A DNA stretch of 64,000 nt from contig KV419408.1 of assembly GCA_001630475.1 (NCBI GenBank), positions 496,001 to 560,000 on the forward strand, written 5' to 3'. The notes beneath the pieces were generated by a model that saw only the letters and a list, made by a program, of their open reading frames with translations, searched no databases and had not been told where the DNA came from. The stretch's first letter is position 1. Every line of letters starts with the position of its first letter. A program made the translations under genes and the position numbers. This document shows, piece after piece, positions 1 through 9,855 of this stretch. Source of the stretch: Sistotremastrum niveocremeum HHB9708. Lineage: Eukaryota; Basidiomycota; Agaricomycetes; Sistotremastrales; Sistotremastraceae.

Positions 1-255
1 GTGCTTCTGGTCTCGACGCATGCATCCACACGTGGCATTGATTTGGTGCCACTCAGCCATGTCTTTATCGTCGGTGTTCCGCCGACCGAGGTCGTGTATC
101 AGCATTTGGCCGGACGAGTCGGGAGATCTGGAAAGTCGGGCAAGGTGATTACTGTGCTCTCCGCTGAGCAGGGCAAGACGAACGAGCCGCTGCGAATGAG
201 CCGAATGTTGACCAGATTAGGCGTCGAACTAGAGAAAATAGATGAAATATTATGA
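1..255 (+). CDS. DEAD-box RNA helicase, C-terminal fragment
   Basis: This is the last 84 codons of a gene that begins before the window, open from base 1 to the TGA at 253-255. It carries the final two helicase motifs of the second RecA-like domain. STHASTRGID is motif V, and HLAGRVGRSGKSG is motif VI, with the arginines that contact ATP. Only about 35 residues follow motif VI, so there is no long C-terminal extension. ATP-dependent RNA unwinding or remodelling is known for the family. The particular member, and whether it is nuclear or mitochondrial, cannot be told from this piece. Confidence 0.85.
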   Translation: MLLVSTHASTRGIDLVPLSHVFIVGVPPTEVVYQHLAGRVGRSGKSGKVITVLSAEQGKTNEPLRMSRMLTRLGVELEKIDEIL

Positions 256-310
256 TTGGCTGTCGGGAGATGCCGGAATAGTCGTCACAGGGTCGGGTTC
301 GCTTGCCGTT

Positions 311-385
311 TGCACCTCGTTCTCGTCGTTTCGCATTCCTTTTGCTCTCGTTCTCTCCTTTCTTTCTTTCTCTTACGACGCTCTC
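311..385 (+). promoter_or_regulatory. pyrimidine-rich leader before the TM198-like gene
   Basis: The 75 bases before the ATG at 386 are mostly C and T, with runs such as tctcctttctttctttctct. Pyrimidine-rich stretches just upstream of start codons are common in actively expressed fungal genes and often mark the transcription start zone. The whole intergenic gap from the helicase stop is only 130 bp, so this is also the core promoter. No TATA box is evident. Confidence 0.4.
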
Positions 386-3224
386 ATGATTCTCTTTCGT
401 ATTCTTTGTCCCCTCCTCTTCGTCGTCGCCGCTGTCGCCCAGAATGCTACAACCTCCACCTTCACCTCCTTCGCCGTCCATACCACCCAGGTCAGAGGCA
501 ACGGAAACCAGCTCGTCAATTCAACCGTCTCTGTCCCGACAACCATCACAACCACCATCTTGCCGCAGAACACCTCTTCAACGTCGTCTGTCGCATCCAC
601 GACGACCTCTTCTAATTCATCGGCGACCACAACATCCACGTCTACCCCGACCGGCACTCCTCTTCCTGTCCTAGATACTGTCTTAGATCCAGGTTTCGGT
701 GTACTAGGTGCCATTCTGATCCTTACAGGCCTTCCTAGTGCCTTTCTCGGCCACAAAAACAGATGGTACGTTTCATTTCCCTCTCGCACACAACCGGGCC
801 TGTTCCTGATTGACCAATCAGGACTTCCTTCTTCCTCACTGGTTTTTATTCACTCGCCTTAATTTGTTTGGCCCTTATCCTCAAGTTTGGCGTTCTGAAC
901 GCTATCAATCCTCCCAGCACCAAGCTTCGTGGCCTCTTTGTTCTTTCATGTGGTGTTGCGGGTATTGCTGGTGGTGGCGTTTCGGTTCTCTTCTGGAGCC
1001 AGGCAAAGTATTTCATTGGTGGTCTGGGCGGGTTTGCGTTTGGTTTGTGGCTTCAGGCGTTCCGCAGCGGCGGTATCATTCGGCCCATTGCTTTCCGTTG
1101 GATAATGTATATCGGTATGTTTTCTCTTAGCCGTTAGCTTCTCGATTGCTCATTCTGGTGCAGCATGCACGGTTGTCGGCTTTATTCTTTGCACGATCCC
1201 CAAGCTTCATTACCAGATCCTCCTCATCTCGACCTCCATCGTTGGTGCCACCGTCTTCATGCTTGGTGTTGACTGCTTCACTACCGCTGGTCTCAAGGAG
1301 GTTTGTCCAAAGCCAATCCATCACTGATTATTTCTGACATAAGATATAGTTCTACGTCTACAATCTTGGATTCACCGGCCTGTTCCCCAAGTTTAGCGGC
1401 ATACCTTTTCCATTGTCACAGACCATGGAGATTGAACTCGGTCTCATTGCCGCTGTCGCCCTAGCTGGCGCCGCCGTTCAGCTCCGTGTCTATGTTGTGC
1501 TCAAGAAGAAACTGAAGGAAATCGAAGATGAGCAGAAACGTCGGGATCAAGAGTTCGATGCACGTGCAGCAGAGCGAATCGCCGCTGTTGATAAAGATCT
1601 TGAGCGTTGGGAGAGGGAGCACGGAAAGGGTGCTGATTCTTCAGTGACCACTCCTATGCTCGGCGCCGGCGAGAAACAAGACGAAACCTTGGCCACCTTG
1701 AGTTATGAAGGACGTACTTCCTCCCAATTCACTCTTGTCGGTCGTGGTCGAAGGCAGTCTGGGGTTTCTGATCTCATGTCTCCCAATACTGAGGATCTTG
1801 AAGCTCAAAGTTCCAGACCTCAGCCACCAGGTATTCTCCCCGCGCTCAATCTTGGCGCCGACATCGAACAAGTCATACCGGCACACATGGTAACACCTGA
1901 TCTCAATGATCCTGAGGTCAGGGAGAAGGAGGAGCTTCTGGCAGAGATAGAAAATATTCGTCGGTCGATCGAGATATTGCGAAGCACAGATTCGCACTCT
2001 CCGACCCCAGGAGGTAGCGGTTCGAGGCATCCTTCGACTGCTTCCAAGCCCCTCACACCAGCCGACGAAGTAACAGCGCAGCTTCTGCCTGTTCCACGAT
2101 CTCCTCTAGCATCGGCGAGCCGCCCCCGCGTACAATCCATGGACGCTCTTTCTTCGATTAACTCTGCAGATGTCGGTAACAACATCGCCCGTCCTACAAG
2201 CACTCCACTTCGTGATGACGGCTGGGACGAGTACGTGCGGGAAAGGAAACTGTTCACCCCTCCTTATGGAACCTCTCCTCCCCTGGAAAGCTCGCCCATC
2301 GTCCCGAAACCACGTCCTGTCTCTATGCTTTCATCGTTCCCCGATGCAGTAAAGGAAGCACTCACTCGCCGACAACGTCGTGAAAATTCCTTCGACTTTA
2401 ACGCTTCACCCCGCATTCCTGAGGAGAATTACGAGTTGAGTCGAGTGGCTGAGTCAGAAGCGGATACTCCTGCATTGTCGACACAGGACAATTATCCAGC
2501 TCCCCCTCGTGCTCAGCGGTCATTCGGTCTTAATCTGATGAGTCCCAAACCCACTCAGCCCAATCAATCGGTCCAAATCCTGCCTCCGCGCAAGTCAAAG
2601 CGGCCTGAATCCCCTCCCGTCGAGAAGCCAGCAGCTCCAGTGCGCACTAAGACTTTCGAAGAGCTCGCCTCTCGTCATCGCGAAAAGATGCGAGATCTCC
2701 AGGCTCCTTTGAGCAATGCTGAGAGGGAACAGGCTGCTTTGGAGGAGGCCAAGAGCCGTTGGGAGAGATCCAAGGCCGTGGAAAAAGATGCTGTGGCTAA
2801 GCGACAGGCCGAGAAGGCAGCTGCTCTCGCTAAAGAGAGCGCTAAGGAGAAAGAAGGACCGTCTGGCCGAAAATCTTGGAGACTTTCTAAAGCTCTCGGT
2901 GGTGGGAGTGGCTCCAAGGACACTTCGGCTGAGCAACCTCTATCCGCAGACCGCGTCACGAGCATGGCGTCCATTGAAGCCTTGGGTAATAGACGGATGT
3001 CTAGCGCAATGAAGGTGCAGCAATGGCAGCAGGCTCAGATAACACCTTCTGAAACTCCTGCCGAATCATCGTCGCGCCCTTCTCGACGTGATTCTAGAGG
3101 GTTCACTAGCGAATCTGGAGGTGCTGTTCCTTTCCCGACCCCTTCTCAGTCTCGTCCTCGGGATCAAAACCCTAGAAGGAAGAGCCGTGCTTTGGCTCCT
3201 GGCCCTCGTGATCCCCCCAGCTAG
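386..3224 (+). CDS. TM7S3/TM198-like membrane protein with long cytosolic tail
   Basis: Exons 386-765, 822-1114, 1164-1300 and 1350-3224 join in frame to about 894 residues. A signal peptide (MILFRILCPLLFVVAAVAQ) is followed by a Ser/Thr-rich, N-glycosylatable ectodomain of about 85 residues. Six or seven hydrophobic segments then lie between residues ~105 and ~365, rich in Gly and small residues (for example GVAGIAGGGVSVLF and GGLGGFAFGLWLQAF). This pattern fits the fungal TM7S3/TM198-like family (DUF4203). The last ~530 residues begin with a charged coiled coil (KKKLKEIEDEQKRRDQEF). They continue as a disordered, Ser/Pro-rich tail with a second charged helix near the end. The family has no settled function; a membrane-anchored scaffold or signalling role is inference. 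Confidence 0.8.
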
Positions 3225-3712
3225 ATCATGCGTTTCTTTTAGTATCACTCGTGGAGGTAGGAGGTGAATATTTTTTTAGGTTTTGTCAGCTCTGTTATCG
3301 TTCAGACTGGGGACTTTGCCATACGCTTTTTAATTCGTCTTCGTTGTCAAATCATTTCGGACTTTTGTCATCCCCACTTAACTGCATCAGCATCAGCCTT
3401 TCTTGCGCTTTGTACAGACTCTCGGACTCGCTATCGGACGCTTTTCGTTATGTACATCAATATTCCGTTTGCTTGCTTCTTGTTATCTCCTTACTTCACG
3501 TACATGTCCGAACACACGACGATTTTTCCTTATACACATGATCATTTCTCCCTAATACAGATTGCTAGGATAGTACTATAGCACTGTCGTCAGCATACAC
3601 ACAAACTAGTCGTTCATCAGTAATCCAAATCGTAAAAGTACACTAAATTTGATTCAAGACGCGTCCTGCCCAATAAAGCGCAGGAGTAGTCACTCCGTCA
3701 AGTCAAACCATT
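3225..3712. other. convergent intergenic region
   Basis: This 488 bp gap lies between the stop codons of two converging genes, so it should hold both 3' UTRs. It is T-rich on the left and contains no open frame with coding character. I see no RNA gene or repeat in it. Confidence 0.6.
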
Positions 3713-5561
3713 TCAGCCTTGATAGGGAGGAGGCTCATAACCAGGAGCTTCTCCCTCAGGTGGGTTGGAAGATCCAGGAGGTGGAGGTCCACGGTAAGGG
3801 TTGTTGCTGCCACTGGCACCGCTACCACCAGCTCCCAACTGAAGAACTCGTTCCCGTTCTTCGCGTTCAAGGCGTTTCTTTTCATCTTCGGCACTCTCAT
3901 AAGGAGCTGCCGATCCATGAGCAGGAGGGGGAGGGCCAGCGGGAGGGTGATACGATGAGGACGATCCTCCTGTGTGCAAGACTTGGTCTCGGTCCTGCCG
4001 TTGAAGTCTCTTCTTCTCGTCTTCTGCAGATACCCAGCCTGTACTTCCGGAACCGTATCCAGGAGGGCGACTGTCACCCTTCGTGTCGGAAGTACGTCGT
4101 AGAGAGCCACTGGCGGGGCCAGGACCTGATGTGCCAGAAGAAATTGGAATACCTGTTTCGGCGACGGTGGGCCCAGCAGGGGGTACACTTCCAGGAGATG
4201 CAGGGCTTGCAACAGCCGGTGTGTCGCTGGCGGTAACGATAGGAGTAGCAGTGTTCAAACTAGAGGAATTTGAATTCGAAGGGCCAGGGATGATAGGTGC
4301 CGGAGAGTTGTTGAGGTGAGCAGGATCAATAGGATGTTGGTTGCTGCTGCTGTGGTGGACCGGGACAGGAACGGGAGCAGGTGGAGGGCTGTGGCGAGGG
4401 CTGGCAGCAGGTACAGATGTACCCGAACTGTGCGAGTTGATACTAGAGAGCTCTGACGCATGACTCTCCCCGAAGCTACGGGTGTCGGAGTCAATGGAAT
4501 CTTTGTGGGACAGGTTGGGGAGTGACGGCACATTGATGTGTCCAGTCACCCAGTTATCGAGTGCACGCTGAAGGGACGCCCGGGTAGATGCAGTGGTTCG
4601 GGCGCCCGTGTATGGAGATTCGGCGGATGGTGGGATGGAAGGTAATGCATTCAGAATCGATGTAGATGCTTGGGAAATCAAGATGAGTTTCTCGCCGTAC
4701 TATTATATGATCAGTGAAAATGGCGAGACCAGAAGAGGGAGACTAAGGTCACCTCTCGGAGCGCGTCCCACTTGGCTTCCTCACTCTCCTTGAGGCTCTT
4801 TCGCTTGAGGATTTCGATTTCCTTTTCATGCTGAGAGTCCTCTTCTTCGGCCCTTCTGAGGGAGTCCTGCAATTCAGATATCTTGCGATCCACTGCTGCG
4901 CCTCTCTGTCCCTCATTCTTGAGTCGATTGATTTGCAGCACGATCCCTGAGCGAATGTTACGACGCGGTTGCAGGGCGGCCTCTGCATCTCTCAAAGCCT
5001 TCAGAGCTCCACGAGATGCAGAAAGCTTGCTCGACAGAGTAGATGACAGTGATCCATGTACAAAGTTCAAATAGGCGAGACGATCAGAAACTGAGGGCAC
5101 TGTTAGGCACAAAACGATATCGGAAACGATCCTGCTCACCATCCTTGATATCTTCGCCCTCCGTCTGTCCCCAAATATAGAGTTCCTTGCTGTACGTTTT
5201 TGTATCTCTAGATACACCCTCGTAGTCGATCGAAACGCCCTTCTGGGTTGTGATCACTCTCTGCAATGGAGTCGTGCTGCTGCTACTCGCCCAGATTTCA
5301 GATGGTGATGGATATGAATATGTGGTATACGTACGCATACTGTTGCTGGAGGCTCCTGAGTTGGTGCTGGATGCTCTCAAGGGCATACGACTTGCCAGCA
5401 TGTGCTGCGTTGCCGGCTGCGGGATCATTGGGAGTGGCCTGATGACTTTGATCGTGAGGAGGTGGGCTAGAGGTTCCTGTGAATCTGTCAAGATGAGCAG
5501 CCAAAGGCGAGCCTTGCAACGCCGTCTGAGCTCTGTCTGCAATATTTTGAAGGAAAGGCAT
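3713..5561 (-). CDS. PIL1: Eisosome core component (Pil1/Lsp1 BAR-domain protein)
   Basis: Exons on the minus strand are 5335-5561, about 5140-5282, 4753-5090 and 3713-4699. The central region carries the hallmark Pil1 sequence: GVSRDTKTYSKELYIWGQ, then SDRLAYLNFVHGSLSSTLSS, then ALRDAEAALQPRRNIR. These belong to the banana-shaped BAR domain that binds PI(4,5)P2 and builds furrow-like eisosomes under the plasma membrane. The C-terminal third is disordered, rich in Ser, Pro and Gly. It ends with two repeats of a charged motif (SAEDEKKRLQRQDRDQVL and SAEDEKKRLEREERERVL). The start at 5561 (MPFLQNIADRA) was preferred over an in-frame ATG 20 codons upstream. Control by phosphorylation of the tail is known for yeast Pil1 but not shown here. 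Confidence 0.93.
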
Positions 5562-5699
5562 AGTGGTTGAGAGCAAGTGAAGGGCTGCGGGAACCGAGTA
5601 TATATGCTGTGCAGGGGCCAAGGGCGAGATGACGTATTGGAACTGAGACAGAAAAAAAGATGCAATATAATCACAGCATATTCAACACACAGACGCCTG

Positions 5700-6816
5700 C
5701 TACACAATAATCTTCTTGCCCTTGCCCTTCTTTTCTGAATCCTTATGACTCAAAAACTCGACTTCGGTCGCCAATGGTCCGCCCAACTTCTGTCCCTCGT
5801 TGTACCCTAAAACATTCGACTTGAAGTGCTTCCCGACGGCTTCAATGCGCTCGCGCAGAGGATCATCGTTGTCTGCTGTTCCCGAGGGAGCCAATCTGGT
5901 CCAGATGGACAGACGGTAGAATTGCGGACGCGTCGACACGATGACACCAGTAATCAAGGACTGAGGAGGTCCTTGAGAATCAGGCGTCTGATCACCCGTT
6001 AAGGATGGATCGAAGGTTTCGCCGATAGCGGCAAGCATCTGAACTTAAGTTAGCTTGACGACAAAAGAACCGAAGAGAGAGATCTTACTGTATATAGCCA
6101 CATTCGATCGACGTTGGCCCTGTTCTTATCTTTTGGGAGCTGGATAGACCATTTTCCGCCGTTCTTATTGGCTTCATCTTCCCACGCGGGGATGATGCCC
6201 TCCTAAAAAACGGGATCAGATAGACGTTGGGAGGAAACTGAAAATTTTAACCTTAAATAAGTAGTAGTTAGCTTTCTGAGGGAGGGCAGAAGGGGGAACT
6301 ATGTTGTTGTAGAGCCTGAAGATATCATCCGGATATTTAAGACTGAGACAAAGCAAAAGGAATAATATGCTCACCCCCAGAATTCTTCTACGCTGTCGAA
6401 ACTAATGACCTTCTTGATGTCGTCCATCCACCCGCCGCCCACGCCAGGGGTGACAGGCGTCTGCGGGAACGCGGAGCTTGGGGTTTGGGGGAGGTTACGA
6501 CCCTTTGTGGCAGGCGAGTCAAACCAGAGGGTCCACGCGGAATACAAGGGATGCTTGAAGATCGCGTTATTAGGCGTTTTAGATGGATGAGATGGTGACG
6601 TACCTTGACATTGAAGCTGGTGGGGTCACTGAAGACAGTTCTGATCTCATTTGCCTGGCTTTCCATGTTGACCTCTTGGACCTCACCCGGCTCCAAGTCA
6701 CCGTCCGCCTGCGGTTCGGTGTCTGTGGCATTGGACTTGTCTGCTAGAGCGGCACTGATGGCAGCACGACTAGCATTGAGTGCATGGGGAGGAAGAGCTG
6801 ATGGACTGGTGGACAT
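5700..6816 (-). CDS. eIF4E: Translation initiation factor eIF4E
   Basis: Exons 6604-6816, 6375-6553, 6252-6315, 6089-6202 and 5700-6038 give 302 residues. eIF4E binds the m7G cap of mRNA and recruits eIF4G. Visible family marks are HPLYSAWTLWF, FDSVEEFWGLYNNI, the cap-stacking tryptophan in IIPAWEDEANKNGGKW, and RANVDRMWLYTMLAAIGE, whose conserved tryptophan lies on the dorsal eIF4G/4E-BP surface. The ~70-residue N-terminus is acidic and disordered. About 20 extra residues (near LPQTPSSAFPQTPVTPG) are inserted before the first cap-binding loop tryptophan (GGGWMDD), compared with animal eIF4E. The gene lies head to tail behind PIL1, and its start is at MSTSPSAL. Confidence 0.95.
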
Positions 6817-7528
6817 TGGGGTAAAATGTGTCGCGTATTAGAAGTCTCGTGAATAGATGAAGAGCTGGAGAAATGGCTAGCAAAGAGACCAAGAGACGAT
6901 TGCGTGAGTTGTATTAGAGGTTGCTGAGACTATGAGGACGAGAGAGAGGTGGATGAGACGATTTAATGTTGATTTTGAGATATTTTTTTTCTGAGGACGA
7001 GATCAAGTGTTTTATTTGTCCCACACAAACTTGGCGACGCCTTCATACTGTAGCCGACGGATGGAGGAGCTCTCCTGCTCGCCATGCTCTTATACTGCGG
7101 ACGCCGTCTAGTCGCCGTGCTCGAGGTTCTGGACGGTCCCTGGCACGAAATTCTCATCAGACGGGGCACGTTTGTGGATGTCATTGGAGACTGACTCCCT
7201 CATTCCGGGCTCGGTCTCACGATCACTGCAGGAGCACGCTCGCCGCCATCGACCTCTGTTCGACCCTCGTATATGCTCAGTGTCTGCTCGTCGACGGCAA
7301 CGGAGTGGACCAACGACTGCGCGCGAGGCGAGATAAGGTGCTCACTGGCACCCGACGCCCTCGCTGGTGCGCGAGCCGACGACTCCATGTGCTTCGATTC
7401 TTCGATGCGGTCATATTCGCAGACAACGGCAGGGGACGTTCTGCGATGTTAGCGTCAGCACGTGGGCCGCATCCATGCTTGGCCCACAATAATTAGCCAG
7501 CCGATCCCAGCATATAAAGCATGCAAGC
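6817..7528. other. intergenic region: eIF4E promoter, possible small gene, phosphatase promoter
   Basis: This 712 bp region separates the divergent eIF4E and acid phosphatase genes. The first ~150 bp, next to eIF4E, are purine-rich on the plus strand, hence pyrimidine-rich on the eIF4E sense strand, which fits a leader. The middle part has minus-strand stretches that look coding (see the entry at 7200-7440). A TATAAA at 7513-7518 lies 11 bases before the phosphatase ATG at 7529. That is too close for a normal TATA box unless the start at 7559 is used. Confidence 0.4.
7200..7440 (-). CDS. Possible exon of an unrecognised small gene
   Basis: On the minus strand a well-formed intron end (gctgacgctaacatcgcag) finishes at 7441. 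It is followed by an 80-codon frame that stops at 7200. The frame has balanced composition, including AVVCEYDRIEESKHMESSAR and SLVHSVAVDEQTLSIYEG. Two further stretches downstream, in other frames to about 7012, also look coding (SVSNDIHKRAPSDENFVPG, and RRLQYEGVAKFVWDK followed by TAA). I could not join them into one model, and I found no convincing first exon. The overlapping plus-strand frame is Arg-rich and looks like a shadow. Family unknown. It could equally be transcribed but noncoding. Confidence 0.25.
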
Positions 7529-9628
7529 ATGGCTCCAGTCTCCTCAGGATTACCAGCCATGCTTGCCCTCCTTGCATTCCTCGGTCTCCCTCTCGTCGAG
7601 GCAGCCAAGTTCTCTGCTTCTTCGTTTGCCGGCGCGACGACCGCCGCCGTTTGGCCCCCGCCCAACGCCACTCACGATGCCTCTCTCTTCCCGCCCAGTG
7701 TGGGTTTCCCAGGCCCCACCCCGAGTAAGTTTTTTCGCATCATATGTGTGCAAATTTTCTTATCTGATTATAGCTGGGGCCGAACCCGAGGCTATCGCGA
7801 CCGCGCCTGCTGCTGCTCAGGTCTCCGCGTACTTCCCGCTCTTGAACCCCGGCACCAAGGACAGCAAGACCTTCAACACCCCTCGTCTCTGGGGTAACTT
7901 GGCCCCTTGGTTCTCTGTCGCGTCTCAAGGACTGCCTCAAGCCTCCCCTCAGATCCCCAAAGGGTGTGAGCTCAATCAGGTTCATCTCCTCCACCGTCAC
8001 GGAGCGCGCTACCCTACAACTGGATCATCTCCCAGCGTCCTCGCCACCGCACTCCACAATGCGACCGTTGCTGGGACTGGATTTACTGCCACCGGAGAAC
8101 TCGCCTTTTTAAACGACTGGAGTTTTAAGCTTGGTCAGTCGCCATACACATGTCTCCTCGCTATCTAGACGTCTGGGACAGGTGCCGAGCTTTTGACTCC
8201 TTTCGGTCGCGAACAGCTCTTCGATCTCGGTGTGGGTTTCAGGTACTTTGGTCAACTCAACCCCTTCTCCCTAGCATCCCTCATGCTTTGATCTGCAGGG
8301 TCAAATATGGTGATCTTCTCAACAACTTTACCACTTTACCCGTGTTCCGCACCACCTCTGAGCAGAGAATGCTCGATTCTGCGCTCAATTTCGCAGGTAC
8401 GCCGAATGCACGCCACTGCGTCCACTTTATTCACAAGCGGCTCCAGCCGGTTTCTTCGGAGTCCCCAACTTCTTGACCGACTATAATCAAGAAATCATCA
8501 TTGAAGCCGATGGATTCAACAACACCCTCGCCCCTTACGAAACATGCCAGAATTCTAATTTGCCCGTGGGCAACTTTGGCAATGTCCAGATCGCCAAGTG
8601 GCAGAACATTTACTTGGCGGCTGCCCAGAAGCGCCTCCAAAAAGAAATCAAAGGCATCAACCTGACCATCCCTCTTGTCTTCGCCATGCAACAGACTTGT
8701 GCATATGAGGTAAGGTCTTGCCATATCCGTTTCTTATATTGGGTTTGACATCCATTCATAGACTGTTGCCCTGGGTTTCTCCAGCTTCTGTGATCTGTTC
8801 ACGGAAGAAGAATGGAAGGGCTACGAATATTCTAATGGTTCGTTCGCCATGATTTCTAAATGTCTCTTGCTCATCGCCTAATGCGCAGACATCACTTTCT
8901 GGTACAGCAACTCGTTCGGAAACCCTACTTCCGCCGCCATGGGTATCGGTTGGGTCTCAGAACTCGTTTCGCGCCTCACGAAGACCCCCATCTCCGTTCA
9001 TAACACTACGACCAACGGCACTCTTGATAACTCTCTCACGACCTTCCCATTGAACCAGACCATTTACGTCGACGCCTCTCATGACACCATCATCTCCGCT
9101 AGTAAGTCCTTGCCAACCTTCTCTGGAGTGAGGCTGAACACCTTGTTCAGTTATTGTTGCTCTCAACTTCACCACCCTTGCCAAAGCAGGCCCATTGCCC
9201 ACTAACGAAATCCAGAAGAACCAGGCATGTTTATATCGTGTTCTCATGTATGCAATTCCTCATTGATCGTGCAGTCCTTCATTGTTTCGGAGATTTCTCC
9301 TTTCGCCTCCAACCTTGTCGGACAAGTGTTGTCGTGCCCTGCCTCTTCGGAACCCACTCACATCCGTTGGATTCTCAACGACGCGGTCGTTCCTTTGACC
9401 GGAGTCAAAGGCTGCACTGCTGACAAGAATGGTCTTTGCAAGTTGAGCACCTTCATCAGCGCCATGAAGGAGCGCGTCGATGAGATCGATTGGGCATTCG
9501 ACTGCTTGGCCAACTACACCGTTGCTGACCCCGCTAGCATCGTTGATGGTCGTCCTCCCGTTGGCGTCCGACCCAAAGATGAATTCCCCACTCGCAAGCG
9601 CAAGTTGAGACGAACTCGTCTTGGTTAA
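7529..9628 (+). CDS. Secreted histidine acid phosphatase (phytase-like)
   Basis: Exons 7529-7724, 7774-8133, 8182-8242, 8299-8396, 8447-8709, 8762-8837, 8889-9101, 9151-9224 and 9275-9628 join in frame. The protein starts with a signal peptide (LALLAFLGLPLVEA). The active-site RHGARYP supplies the nucleophilic histidine and the phosphate-binding arginines. VDASHDTIISA supplies the catalytic HD pair of the C-terminal half. Several Asn-X-Ser/Thr sites and the spaced cysteines fit an extracellular enzyme of the fungal phytase/acid phosphatase family, which releases phosphate from phytate or other esters. Substrate preference cannot be read from the sequence. ATG 7559 is an alternative start that would shorten the signal peptide. 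The intron at 9225-9274 has a GC donor. The C-terminus is basic (RKRKLRRTR), unusual for a secreted enzyme. Confidence 0.92.
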
Positions 9629-9801
9629 ACGTTGTGAAAATTTGAACTAGTGATACGAATAATATTATGTACGGACACGAAATCTACTACGAACAATGAA
9701 TATGTTTACCTTTGTCAATTATCTTGAGACGTGGTCACAGTCGGCCACTGCTTCCGCCTATAGTTTTCCGTCGACGAAAGAAGACGCGCGCCTCGTCCAA
9801 A

Positions 9802-9838
9802 TACGGTACCAAACTAGAGGGACGCGTCACTTACCGTA
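9802..9838. repeat. 7-bp inverted repeat in the RPN2 leader
   Basis: TACGGTA at 9802-9808 is matched by its exact reverse complement TACCGTA at 9832-9838, with 23 bases between them. The right arm ends 17 bases before the RPN2 start codon. The spacer contains one ACGCGT (9822-9827). It could be a binding site for a dimeric factor or a weak 5' UTR hairpin, or chance. Confidence 0.3.
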
Positions 9839-9855
9839 CCTTGCTCAACCATATC

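Noticed and set aside
6966-7496. 176-codon plus-strand frame
   Set aside because: It is rich in Arg, Cys and His, has no motif, and runs opposite coding-like minus-strand stretches. It looks like a shadow frame.
7513-7518. TATAAA as the phosphatase TATA box
   Set aside because: It is only 11 bases before the preferred ATG, too close for a transcript that includes that start. It would fit only if the ATG at 7559 is used.
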